This document shows, in pieces, positions 1-10,642 of a DNA stretch of 64,000 nt; the first letter of the stretch is position 1, and the number at the start of each line of letters is the position of its first letter. A program made the position numbers and the translations under genes. This DNA is from Cymbidium sinense (taxonomy: Eukaryota; Streptophyta; Magnoliopsida; Asparagales; Orchidaceae), in NCBI GenBank assembly GCA_021442155.1, contig CM038221.1, positions 153,193,601-153,257,600 of the forward strand, in the 5' to 3' direction. The notes beneath the pieces are model-generated. The model was not told the DNA's origin and made no database searches. It saw only the letters and a list, made by a program, of their open reading frames with translations.

Positions 1-2469
1 TTTATGATAGCACCCCTTAAGCACAATCCCCTGCAGAAAAGAATGATTAGACTAAGAACATCCTACCATTCATTCTACGAACATACACCCTAACATCTAG
101 TCTAAAATATATATCATAAAATAAAATATAACATCAAACCATGCACCTGACCTAGCTAAAGTGGTGACTTAAGCTAATGTATGCTTTGAAGGTTTGTGTG
201 GTATGGTTAGCTATGGTTTAGGTTCAAATTTTCTAAGTGTGAAGGACATGTTCAACTTAGAGGGGGTTTATTTAAGCTATTTTAGTATTTTGGGTTGATT
301 TTATTTCATGTTTTAATTTGATTTTAGTGAAACCTATAATTAATTACCAAGTTATGAAGAGAGGGAAGGAGAAGAGAACTTCTCTTTCCTTCCCTAACCT
401 TAAGTAATTTTCTAAAGTAGGTTCATATTTTAGTTTCATTTAAGTGAATGTTTTGATTACATCTTTTAATTAGTCCTAAGTTTAGAAAAACTCTAAACAA
501 ACCTATTCAAAAAGAAAGCATTTTAAGATTAAATAAAATGAATCATAATTCACATAACACATTACTTCATTTCTTTCACAACATATATAACATGCATATG
601 GATGGACCCTAAGCATATCTATACAAAAAATGAGAGTAATTAATACACTTTATGATGCATGCTAAGTAATCCATTTAAGAAAATTTAGAAATTGAATGTG
701 TATGATTTTTCTTAAGTAGAAAGGGTTTTCCTTATCTAAATCTTCACATACATACATGAAAGTAAGAAAGGCATAAGTGAGTATAGCGCCATTGTTAATC
801 AGAGGTGTAAGGTAGAAGACCTATTTAGGGCTACTTAAACCCTTGCAACCTGTTGACTAATATACCACTTTCCTTAAATACAAACATGCATATAAAAGAA
901 ATAAAAAAAAGAAGATGCAAAAGTTGTTTAATGAATTTATTTTTGTTTATGTAATTTATGTATGTAAGTGTATTCGTAGATGGTAGCATAGGGATGAATA
1001 GGATATGAAATTAGGTGAGCATTAGGTCCTTTTCAAATGAACCTTATATCTCACCAAAATTCCTATTCAAAACTATACCAACATAGGAAAGAAAGGAAAC
1101 CTATACTAAGCATACCTTTATAATATTTCACATGCAAGCTTATAATCAAGATATGAATAGCACACTTTCAGATTTAGTATTTAATTTATGTATTTTTTTT
1201 AAAATAATTTGGATGTAGTAGTGATGATAGCAACTCATATTTTACTTTAATCAACACATGCACATTTGGCATAAAGTAAATAATTTCATTTTAAAATTTG
1301 AAACATGAAATTATGAATGCATGAAATCACATGGCATACAACTTAACATGTTGAGAATGATCCAAAGCAATGAAATCATGTAAAGAAACTCACTTCACTT
1401 AAGTCTTAAAGACATTCTCATAGAATAAGAAAACTTAGAATAAATCAAAGTGAATTTAAAGTGATTTTTATTTACTTTGAAGTTTGATTTAATTTTGAAA
1501 TGGTGAGATGAGTTTGCTGTTCCTAACCCATTCCCACATGTGTTTGATATTTTTTTTGTTTAATTTTTATAATTAGATCCATTTTTATGTGTTGATTAGG
1601 TTAAGGTATGAATTAAGGGGCTTAATTAACCCTTACCTACACCACCTTAGAAGAATTAACTAAATAATTATGAGCCAATGAGATGACATAAAACCCATAA
1701 GGAATTTAAATTTGCAATGCACCTAATAATGAAAAGTCCTAATGCAATTTGGCTCACAATTAAAAGTTAATTAAGCTAAGGGATTTAGCTTAAGTACTTT
1801 CAAAACACCCTTTCACACATGTGAATTGGGTTTTAATTTCTTAATTGAACTTAGGCTATTAAACACCTAAGCATCTACCCAAGATAGATTAATTAAGTTC
1901 TAAAACTTTTTAGAATTTTTAGCAAATTGGTTAAGGGGATAATTAATGAATTAACCCTTAATTAAGAGGAGATTAAGGAGAGAAGAGGGATTTAGAGAAT
2001 AGCTTAAGGGAAATGCCCCAAAATTATTCCATAAACCTCCTACTTACTGGATCTGACCTTAATCAACCCTAATCATAGGGTAAATCCACTAATCATACCT
2101 TAATTACCCTTAATTACATGAAAGAGTAATTAGGGAATGAAATAGCAATTTCCCCAATTGAGTCTCAATAAATCTCAAGAAAATTAGGTGAGGCAAAGGT
2201 CATCCCCTAAAATGAACCCTAAAAATTTGAGATTAATTGATGACCTAATTAAAGGATAATAATTAGCTAATTCTCAAAGAAACCCAAATTCAGATAAAAG
2301 AGTAATTCAAAATTCATTGAAATCATTTTTAAAATATTCTAGATGAAATTATCTTCCCATAGCATTTTTTGCTTTATTTTTTTGATTTTTCTAGAGGGAA
2401 TTATGAATTTTTGAAGTTCTCTAGTTTAATTAGGAATTAATTAGGCATTTTAATTAACCCCAACTAATC

Positions 2470-2660
2470 CTTAGCTCATGACACGACGCGTGGTGGCGGA
2501 AGTCAGCGTGCTTTACATGTGTCGCACCATAAGGGGGTGACTTAAACGTCACATCCCAAATGGCAGCAACGACACATGCGCTTATATTCCCTGCCATCCG
2601 ATCAAAGATCGAATGGCTGAGAATCCCCCTGCAATTTTAAAAGGATAATTAGATTACTAA
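2470..2660. promoter_or_regulatory. GC-richer island in LTR with G-box/as-1-like motifs
   Basis: Within the very AT-rich LTR this block is clearly richer in G and C and is retained at 20,475-20,640 (LTR2), 11,740-11,860 and 38,325-38,470 (LTR3). The LTR2 copy has ACACGTGTCG (CACGTG G-box, ABRE-like) where LTR1 has ACATGTGTCG. Both have CGTCACATCC, which contains the TGACG core on the minus strand. These motifs are short, so a promoter role is inferred from their clustering in the only GC-rich part of the LTR. Confidence 0.35.
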
Positions 2661-3789
2661 ACGTGCTAAATAATCTCAGTCGTCCATCTAAAATGTGTGG
2701 ATGGATGGCTGAGATGAGCTAAGTTCTTCCCTGAGGATCAATGGAGATTGTCCATGATCTAAGGGGAGATTCGAGCTCGATTGAGCTGATTGGAATGAAA
2801 TTATACCCACACCATCTAAGCACAATTACAAACCTATCCAATGGTGGATTTCACATGCCATAAACCTTTCTTTCACAAAGGACCAACACCTCCTAAGCTA
2901 AGTGGTCAAAAAATTCCATACCTCACCGGAGGTGATCACCTACACTCGAGATCGATGAGGTAGCTTCGTCTGGTGGAGACGAAGCCCTGTTGAAATTCTT
3001 AGGCCTTGGGATTGAGTGGATCAATGGATGGACCAACACCACTTCACTTGACCTTTGGCTTTGATTGAATTGATCCTCTCCTTGCTATGGGAACTCCAAT
3101 GTGAGCTTGAGTGAGCTTGGATTGGTCCTTAGAAGAAGTGTGCAAGAGGAATTTGGAGGAAATCAAGTGTAGAGAAAGTTAACAATTCACTCTACCTCCC
3201 TTATTTTTGCACTATGCAAAACCAAGAAAGAAGAATTCTAATCCTCTTTAAGAAGCTTGTGAATGATCTGAGATGGTTGCTCTGGGTTCCTAGGCTTCAT
3301 TTGACAGAGAGTGAAAGAAAACTTCATTGAATTAGGGGGAGTATATCTCCCCCTATGGAATCAACGGTTGAACCATGAGTTTCCATTTTGATCTAATCTC
3401 AAATTGGAGAGGTTGTTTAGGTTGTTAGATCTTTGCACATGGTTTGAGGCCTTGACTGGATTGCCAACCTCCCATGTGCATCAAATTGAGCTTATGAGGG
3501 AATTTGAAAACTCAATTTTGAGCTAGGTTGGGTTTGGTCTAGGGCCAAATGACCCAAACCTATTGGGTTGGGTGCACCACTCATCACTAAGTCCCCTTGA
3601 GCTTTTAGGAAAGCCTCAAGTGATTGTGAGATGATATGACCAAAATACCCATGGGCAAGGCCAAAACTTGTTCTATGGCCTAGGGATAGAATGGTTATTT
3701 TGCTATTTTTTCCACTTCGGACATGTTGGGTATATGGAGAAACTAGGTTTGGCCAAGTTTCATTAGATTTGGAATCCATTTGATAGGGT

Positions 3790-4600
3790 TTGGTTCATGT
3801 TGACCCATTTAGGTCAAAATGGATCAACTTAGGTCAAGTTGATCAATTGGTCAAATTGGGTCAAACCAAGGGTTGGGTAAAGTTCATATGACCATTTGAA
3901 ATGTTTTGGTGGCTTTGGTTTGATTCAATTTGATATATATTTAATTTTGGCTCATTCATTTAGGTGAAATGGGTCAAGTTGACCTATTTGACCCATTTGA
4001 CCTATTTGAGGTAGGTCAAGGGTAGGTTTAGGTTAGGTTAGTCATATGGAGTGGATTGGTATCTTTGTTTCCAATCAAGTTGGGTTAGGCTCAATTTTGG
4101 CTCAACATGACCCCTTTAGGTCATGTTGGGTTTAAGGTCAATTAGGCTTGGTTAGGTCTAGTTGGCCAATTGAGGCTTTGGTCAAGTTCCAAAAGTGATT
4201 TGGAATGAACTTGACCCATTGGTTTCAATCAATTTAGCTTAGATCAAGTTTTGACATATTTTGACCCTTTAGGTCAAATGGGTCAACTTGGGTCAAGTGG
4301 GCTAATTGGGCTAGGTTAGGCTCAAATGTTGGCTTGGTCAAGTTCAAACATAAGTCATGACTGAACTTAGATCAATTGTTTCAATCAATTTGGCCTATGG
4401 TGGAATTTGGCTATGTAAGATTTTATTTTAGGTTAAGTGTTGACTTGGTCAACCCTTAGGTTTGACTTGGTTTGACCCAATTTGATTGATTGATCATCCA
4501 ATTTGGTTAGGATCAAAAGTTGGCTCATAATGGTACTTGAGGTCAAGTGAGCCTAAGCGGGTCAAATGGCTTGGTCAAAGTTTGATTTGAAGTTGATTGA
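3790..4600. promoter_or_regulatory. W-box-like cluster (TTGACC/GGTCAA) in LTR1
   Basis: Roughly two dozen TTGACC or GGTCAA hexamers, plus several bare TTGAC cores, occur in about 800 bp. TTGAC(C/T) is the core bound by plant WRKY factors. The block recurs at about 12,960-13,770, 21,690-22,470 and 39,590-40,420. Motif pairs often face each other, giving TTGACCAATTGGTCAA at about 21,736 and 13,000. Function is inferred. A purely repetitive origin is possible. Confidence 0.45.
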
Positions 4601-4919
4601 TCTTGTATATGGACTTATGATTGAAATATAAATCCATTTATAAGTGGTTTGAAGTCAAATGGATTTTGATCCATTTAAAAATTTTATATTCAAAGGAAAA
4701 ATATGAAGGGGTCTTGGGTTTGATTTTTTTATTTGGGTTTTGATTGTTTGATTGAGGTTTGGATTTATATATGAGCTCATGATTGTAAGAGTGATTGAAC
4801 CATAAGAGAAAAATCAAGAGTTTGGCTTGATTTGAAAGTGATTTGGCTAAGTTCAAGATTTTGACTTGAAAGGCTTAGATTTGATTTTGAATTGATTTGA
4901 GTTTGATTTTTGAAATTAG

Positions 4920-5560
4920 TTTTGATTGTTTGAATTTATATTTCATTTCTATATGTGAATATAAATGAAAATATAAATGGATAATGAGAAAATTTCAAGG
5001 ATGTGAAGTGGTTTAAGGGTATTTAAAGGATTTAAAGGGAATTTTAATTTGAAATTTAATTTTTGAATTGGATTGATTGATTTATATTTATATTCCATTT
5101 TTATATGAAAAATATAAATAATAATACAAATAAGTTTTGAGAAAATCCCATGAGTTTGAGATGGTTTGATCAAAGTTTAAGTTAATCCATTAAAGGGAAT
5201 TTAAAGAATTCAAAGGATTTTAAGGATTTTAAATTTGGAATTTAATTTTTGAGTTGGATTTAATTGATTTATATTTATATTTCATTCATATATGAGAATA
5301 TAAATGAGGATATAAATAATTTTTGAGAAAATCCCAAGGATTTGAATAGGTTTGATCAAGATTTGGAGTTCATTTTGGCTAAGTCCTTTAATGGAAAATT
5401 AAAGGGACTTAAGAAAATTTTGATGAGTTTTAATTTATATTTCATTTATAAATGTGAATATAAATGAATTATGAGAAAATTATCAAAATTTTGAATAGGT
5501 TTGAATCATGATTTTGGTTAAGTCCTTAGGGGAAGGGTTAAGGACTTAGGAATTTTTGAT
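4920..5560. repeat. LTR hairpin repeat series
   Basis: Four degenerate units, near 4,930, 5,090, 5,270 and 5,430, each hold a hairpin of the form TTTATATTTCATTT..ATGTGAATATAAATG. From the third unit on, and clearly in the other LTR copies, this is paired with a second hairpin of the form CTAAGTCCTTTAA..TTAAAGGACTTAG. The spacing is about 160-180 bp. Better-kept copies lie at 14,100-14,780, 22,800-23,420 and 40,740-41,090. The hairpin at 14,338-14,372 is nearly perfect over 12 pairs. Confidence 0.65.
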
Positions 5561-5906
5561 GTATTTTAATCATGGGTTTCAATCATAGATTTCAATCATG
5601 GATTTCAATCATATGGAGTTGTTTTGAATTGATTTGAGTTTTGGAGAAAATCAAATATAATTTATTTGGAGTTTGACTTGAAAGAAGGAAAGTGAGGAAA
5701 GGTTTAAGCTAAGGGTAGCAATTTTCCTAACACCCCAAAGGCATGACCTATTCCTATGGCTAACTCTTCTAAGTCTCTAGGGCTAGGTTGAGTGTCCACC
5801 TAATCACTAGATGTGTCTTAAGACTAAGGAACTCTTAAACTCTAAGAGAAATCCTAAGTTTAAGATAGAGGGTTTGAGAGCTCATTCAAAAAAAATGAGG
5901 TCAACA

Positions 5907-8660
5907 AAGGGTGCCCAATATGTGTGGTGTGACTGACCAGGAACACCACACATATTGGTGTTGACTGAAACAATCAATAACACCAAAAGATCACAAGCAC
6001 TAATAAAAACAATCCATCCTTAACCTAAGGAAAAGAAAGAATCCAGAGCTTAGTGCAATGTGGCTCTACTTATGTCCAAGACATAAGAGAGTGGGAAGAA
6101 ATCCACTAAGGGATAGAGTGTGAACCTTCCACTAGGGAAGTAGGTTCAAGTCATCTACAAGGAGATGAAAGGTTTGATTTAATATGAATCTCACTAAGAG
6201 AGATCTCCACTAGGGAGAGGGTTGAATTTGCTTCACTTTGTTAGGTTTAGATTTTGGAGATGAACCCTATTGGTTTGCAATAGATTATGGCCAGGAGGCA
6301 TGGACCAATCCAAGGGTAGTAAATAAAATGGTAGACCACTAACCAATCAAAGTGATGCATTTTGGTAAAAGAATACTAGGAAGAAAGTGTAGTATACTTA
6401 CATCCTCCAAATAAGGACCAGTTGCTGGGGTAATCTATTGTCAAGGCAACAAATTGAACCCAACCTAAGGTTGACTATTAAGTGAATGCCACTGGGGGAC
6501 TTAGATCAACTCAAAGATAGTCAAGATTGATTTCATTTTTAGTTTTATTTATTAATTTATGATGGATCCCATAAGTTTGCAATGAGCACTGAGTAGGGTC
6601 CATAGAAGCTTAGGCCTAACTCAGATTTACCAATTCAAAGGGAGTAGTGTACCAACTATAAGGTAAAACTATCCAACCAAAGGGGAGCTGCCTTTTGGTA
6701 TACAATGGTCAAGTCTTAAGAAGAGAGCACGAGGACTCACATCTTCTAGAAACAAGAAACCATTGGGGTGATAAATTGCTTTGGGCAATAAATCAAACCC
6801 GACCTAGGGCTGACTATTGAGTGAATGCCACTAGGGGACTTAGATCAGCTCCAAGATAGTCAAGATTAAATTTATTTTTTTTAAAATTTTGTTTTGATGG
6901 ATTCCGTTGATTTGCAATGGATCATACTGAGAAAGAGCTTATGAAAGCCTAGACCTATCTCAGATTTATTGAACCAAAGGGAGTAGCTTCCCGTCTGATG
7001 GGAGAACTATCTGACCAAAGGAGTATCTTTCAGTTTGCAGTGATCAACTTAAGGAAAGAAATCTCGGGGACTAACATCTTCTACTAAAAAAAACCATTAG
7101 GGTGATCAGTTGGTTTAAACAAATCAACCCTCTACCCACAATTATGGCAATCATGCTAGAAAGAATGTGTCATAGTCTTATATATTCCAAAGTAGAATGA
7201 ATGTCAGGGTAACCTGCCTGTGGAAAAATAGATTGAACTTGACCTAAGGGCAACTACAGAGTGAGTACAGACCCAAGGATTTATCTCAACTAAGGTAGTC
7301 ATGCAATTCTTATAAGGAGTTCTACTGACACTACCCTAAAGATAAGATGTCTACTTAGGAGAAGGGGCCCTTTGGGGGCTTAAATTCCTAATCCACAAGC
7401 AAAATTTCATTTGTTTGTTTTAGTTATTTTATCATGGACCCTAGTGAGGATCAAACTGAAAGGAGCTTACCTAGACCTATCTCATTTATCAACTAAGGGA
7501 GAATCTGTGCATCCGCTAAGATTTTCCAACCATAGGGGTGGTTACTATGAAAGGGGAACTGTCTGATCCAAAAGTAACTCGGGTAGTGTCTAAATGGGGT
7601 CGCAAAGGACTTGATCCAAATAGAGTGCCCATAGGGGATGGGGTCGGTAAGGGCTTAATCCAACACCCTAGAGAAGATGACATGGCTAGTCATATATTCA
7701 ATAGGTACTCGGTGTCCAACTTAAGGAGAAAGCACGGGGACTCATATTTTTCAAGAGTGGTGTACTCATCGGGTGAGTCCGCAAGAAAACATCAACCAAC
7801 CTAAGGTGGCCATCAATTTGCAATAATTCTAGAAGAAAGCTCTGGGACTCACATCCTTTATAGTAAAACTGACCGGGATTGTCATCTTCGCCGACAAGTA
7901 TTATCCGACCTAGGGAGACTACTGAGTGAATGTCACTGAGGGATTTATATCTGCTCAAAAGTAGTCAAGAATAAAGGAGCCTCTAGGGGACTTATCCTAA
8001 GCCTCAAATATACTCGACCTAGTTAGAGCATGATGGCTTAGTATAAGAAGAAAGCATGGGGACTCACATCTTCTAAAGCAAAGTCAACATGAGGTAGCTC
8101 TTGGCTGGTGTGAAGCATACCATCTAACAAGGTGCTCATTGGTTTGCAATGATCAAGTTAGGAAGAAAGCATGGGACTCACATCCTCAAACAAATGACCA
8201 CTAGGGTGACATCTTGAGGTAGCATGTGAGCCCACCTAGAAGCGACTAATGAGTGAGTGCATGGGGCTTGCTCCCACATCAAAATAATTTGAGATAAAAG
8301 ATTTGTGTTTTGTGCATGTGTTAAAAGGAATAGGATGCCTGGGGACTCTTACACCTACCTTAAAACATTTGATTGAAATGATATAGGATGGCAAAATTCC
8401 ACTAAGAAAGGATGTGGGTTCTCTCACACCTAACTTAGTTATGCTAATCAAAATGATGCCTCTCGGGTTCTCTTACCTATTCTAAAAAGGAGATTGTGTT
8501 TGTGTTGTGAAAGAGGGATAGGATGCCACTAGGGACTCTTACACACCTAACACATCGGTGGATTCATAAGACCAAACAACACTTCAAAAGAAGAGAAGAT
8601 TGATGAATGGAATCAAATTTTGTTCTTTTTATTAATGATTATTTTCAAACATGATTTATT
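5907..8660 (-). repeat. Tat-like element 3' untranslated region with subrepeats
   Basis: This is the region between the integrase stop (8,661) and LTR1. It has no sustained reading frame. Related segments of about 0.3 kb recur at roughly 6,255, 6,560, 6,897 and 7,430. Each has a 'tttgcaatggatc...gagcttat..aagcctagacctatctcag' motif and a 'gactcacatcttctaga' / 'gtgaatgccactggggactta' motif. Tat-lineage elements (Ogre and relatives) are known for variable 3' regions containing tandem subrepeats, which fits. The second copy is 23,749-26,269 and a shortened one is 15,071-16,219. Confidence 0.6.
5915..5958. repeat. perfect 16-bp hairpin beside LTR1
   Basis: CCAATATGTGTGGTGT at 5,915-5,930 is followed after 12 nt by its exact reverse complement at 5,943-5,958. 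It lies 8 bp from the LTR end, where the polypurine tract of the minus-strand element would be expected. In the second copy (about 23,750-23,792) the left arm is largely lost. Confidence 0.7.
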
Positions 8661-10200
8661 TCATGGGTAATATTTCTTTAGATAGAGCCCATTAATTGGA
8701 AGCATTGGGTGTTCCCCTTTACAATCAATAAGCTGATAAGATCCTCCTTGGTAGGCCTTCTCTATGACATAGGGGCCTTCCCAAGTGGGTTCAAACTTGC
8801 CTCCCATCTTTCTATAAGAAACAATTGGTCTCCTTAGGACTAACACAAGTTCTCCTACTCAAAAATACCTGGGGTGGACCGACTTGTTGTGAGCTTGAAT
8901 CATTTTGGCCTTGACTCGAGGTTTTTGGCACTGTGGCGACTCTCCTCCAAACCTTTGAGCTCTTCTAACCAACTTTGCATTCTACTAGTGATCTTGTTAC
9001 CCAATGCTATCCTTAGTGATGGAGTTGAACTTCTAAGGAAGAATGCTTTGGACCCATACACTAAGAAAATGGGGGGTTGAGTTGGTATGTGTGTGCGGTA
9101 GGCCCAAGGCTTCAACCAATTTTTTGTTCCGTCATTTGTTGTCATCAAGAGTCTTCTTCTTGATGTGGATGAGAGTTTGTTGAATGCTTATGCTAAACCA
9201 TTTGCTCTAGGTAGTAGATGGTGGAGTATCTCAATCTATATATCTTCGAAAAGTTGTTGATCTTCATGCTTTTGAATGCGGTACCATTATCGATATAATT
9301 TATCGAGGCACCCGAACCTATACAATATGGTTCTAAAAATTGAAGCACATGATATGTGACCTCAGTGGGATGGCTTCCACTTGGAAAAAATGGTGGCTAA
9401 GATGAATCGATGCCCCTTGGAAGAAGGAGGATCGATTGGACCTACAATGTTGGTACCCCAACACTCAAATGGCCATGAAGCCAATGTAGGGTGTAGAATG
9501 TTGGGTGGTTGGTGGAGGACCATGTACATCACACTGATGGCATCTCCTAGCTACATCCATGCAATATGTAATCATAGAGGCGAGTATCCAAGTCTTTTTG
9601 ATCTTCATCTTCATCTTGGGGATTGATGAGCTCGCATAGACAGAATGTGCACCATTATAATGTTATGGGCTTCATATTTTTCTAAGCAATGTAACCACAT
9701 TTGGTCAAAGGACCGTTACAGGTGCCATCAACAAGAGCATAGAAAGCTCTGTTTCACGATGGGCTTGAGATTTCTCTTGAGGTAGTTTGCCGTTGTTCAA
9801 GTAATCTATGAATGGTTACCTCCAATCCAGCTCCTTGTCCATTTTGGCAATGAAAATCTCCCCTTCAAGAGAAAGTCTCTCGATGAGTTCAACATTAATA
9901 AGGGATGAGACTTATCAATTTTGGACCCTTATTAAAATGGACTCATCTTCCGGACATGCCAACTCTTTGAAAAGTTTGGCCAAGGCATCTACTACTACAT
10001 TCTCTACTTGGGGAACCTTGTAGATAGTGACTTCAGGAATCTGGGCTAACAGTTTCATGGTATACTCGTAGTAATGATGAAACTTGGGCTTGAGGACCTG
10101 GTAGGACCCAACAATCTGGTTGATAACAAACTAAAAATCCCCAAAGATGTTGATGCTCTTGACACTGATAGTGCTCATACTCAGCTTCCTTTTGGCTTCG
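8661..10200 (-). pseudogene. Tat-lineage pol remnant: second RNase H plus integrase (copy A)
   Basis: Translated on the minus strand, with many frameshifts and stops. About 9,650-10,200 matches the Tat-lineage additional RNase H (pieces such as INQ-VGSYQ-like, YYEYTM-like, VTIYKVP-like). About 9,250-9,560 matches the integrase core (SWPFECWGTNIVGPIDPPSS, and IDNGTAFKS with the second catalytic Asp present). 8,900-9,148 holds the WAYRTHIPTQPP / LVYGSKAF / SLRIALGNKI block. 8,661-8,846 is the C-terminal GGKFEPTWEGPYVIEKAYQG segment, ending LYLKKYYP before a stop. The first catalytic Asp of the integrase core is replaced (WGTN where WGxD is usual). Reverse transcriptase, protease and gag are missing: the sequence ends at about 10,200 against an inverted LTR fragment. 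Clearly non-functional. Confidence 0.85.
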
Positions 10201-10642
10201 ATAATAGCTCCCTCTCTTTGACCAATCCCATTTGATTTTAAAAAAAATGAACTAATTAATTGATAGTGCTTTCCTATTGAAATCTTTAAAAACAATGATC
10301 ATTTATCTTAATCGAGAGTATTCCTAAGGGATCTATCCCTGGATATGATCTATGGGGCTTGCCTTGTAGTCAACAGTTTAAAATAAACCACCTTTACTTT
10401 TTCCATGTAAAGTAGGGAAGAATCTATAAATATATTTATAGACCCATTATCCTTGAGTCCTTATTAAGGTGATTAGGTCCATTAAAGGGTAGTGAATTCT
10501 ATTTCTCAAGGAGTATCTATTCGATGGCGTCTTGATCACAGATAAGCACATAGCGGTCTGCGTGGCATCCCAAAAAGATGAATTTTTATATTCTTGCCTT
10601 TCACCCATAGATTGAAGGAGACCATATAGAAATTTTTTTAAC
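10201..10642 (+). repeat. inverted LTR-end fragment
   Basis: The reverse complement of this stretch matches the left (+ strand) end of LTR2 (16,220-16,680) and LTR3 (33,981-34,470). Shared landmarks are the AAAAATTTCTATAT start, the 'cactaccctttaatgga' block and the 'tttcaataggaaaggac' block. It is therefore inverted relative to every other LTR segment here. It joins the pol remnant on its left and a truncated LTR, starting at LTR position 1,345 of copy A, on its right. The same two junctions recur at 27,781-28,190. Confidence 0.7.

Larger units (their letters stand above)
1..5906 (-). mobile_element. LTR1 of Tat-like Ty3/gypsy element, partial
   Basis: This is a long terminal repeat of a minus-strand element, cut by the window start. 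It matches 18,053-23,748 (LTR2) and about 35,876-41,148 (LTR3) from end to end, and 1,345-5,906 matches the truncated copy at 10,643-15,070. All four copies share sequence up to AATGAGGTCAACA at 5,894-5,906 and then differ, which places the LTR end in CA. By comparison with LTR2, about 1.8 kb lies before position 1. No protein-coding capacity is visible. In the minus direction the LTR starts TGTTGACCTCA at 5,906. It carries a hairpin series, a W-box-rich block and a GC-richer island, annotated separately. Assignment to the Tat lineage rests on the adjoining pol remnant. Confidence 0.8.

Noticed and set aside
3492..3779. Minus-strand frame also seen in part at 12,592-12,921 and 39,271-39,555 as a possible conserved LTR-encoded peptide
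   Set aside because: Shared words (NSKI..ITILxLGH-like) come from LTR homology; frames break differently in each copy and there is no coding signature.
7538..7958. Overlapping frames of 86-88 codons on both strands
   Set aside because: They lie in the repetitive 3' UTR, are not kept in the second copy and match no family.
8925..8950. TGGCGACTCTCC as a second primer binding site
   Set aside because: It is on the wrong strand, inside integrase coding sequence, and differs at the same place in the other copy.
9381..10023. Plus-strand frames of 71-81 codons
   Set aside because: Antisense shadows of the minus-strand pol remnant.
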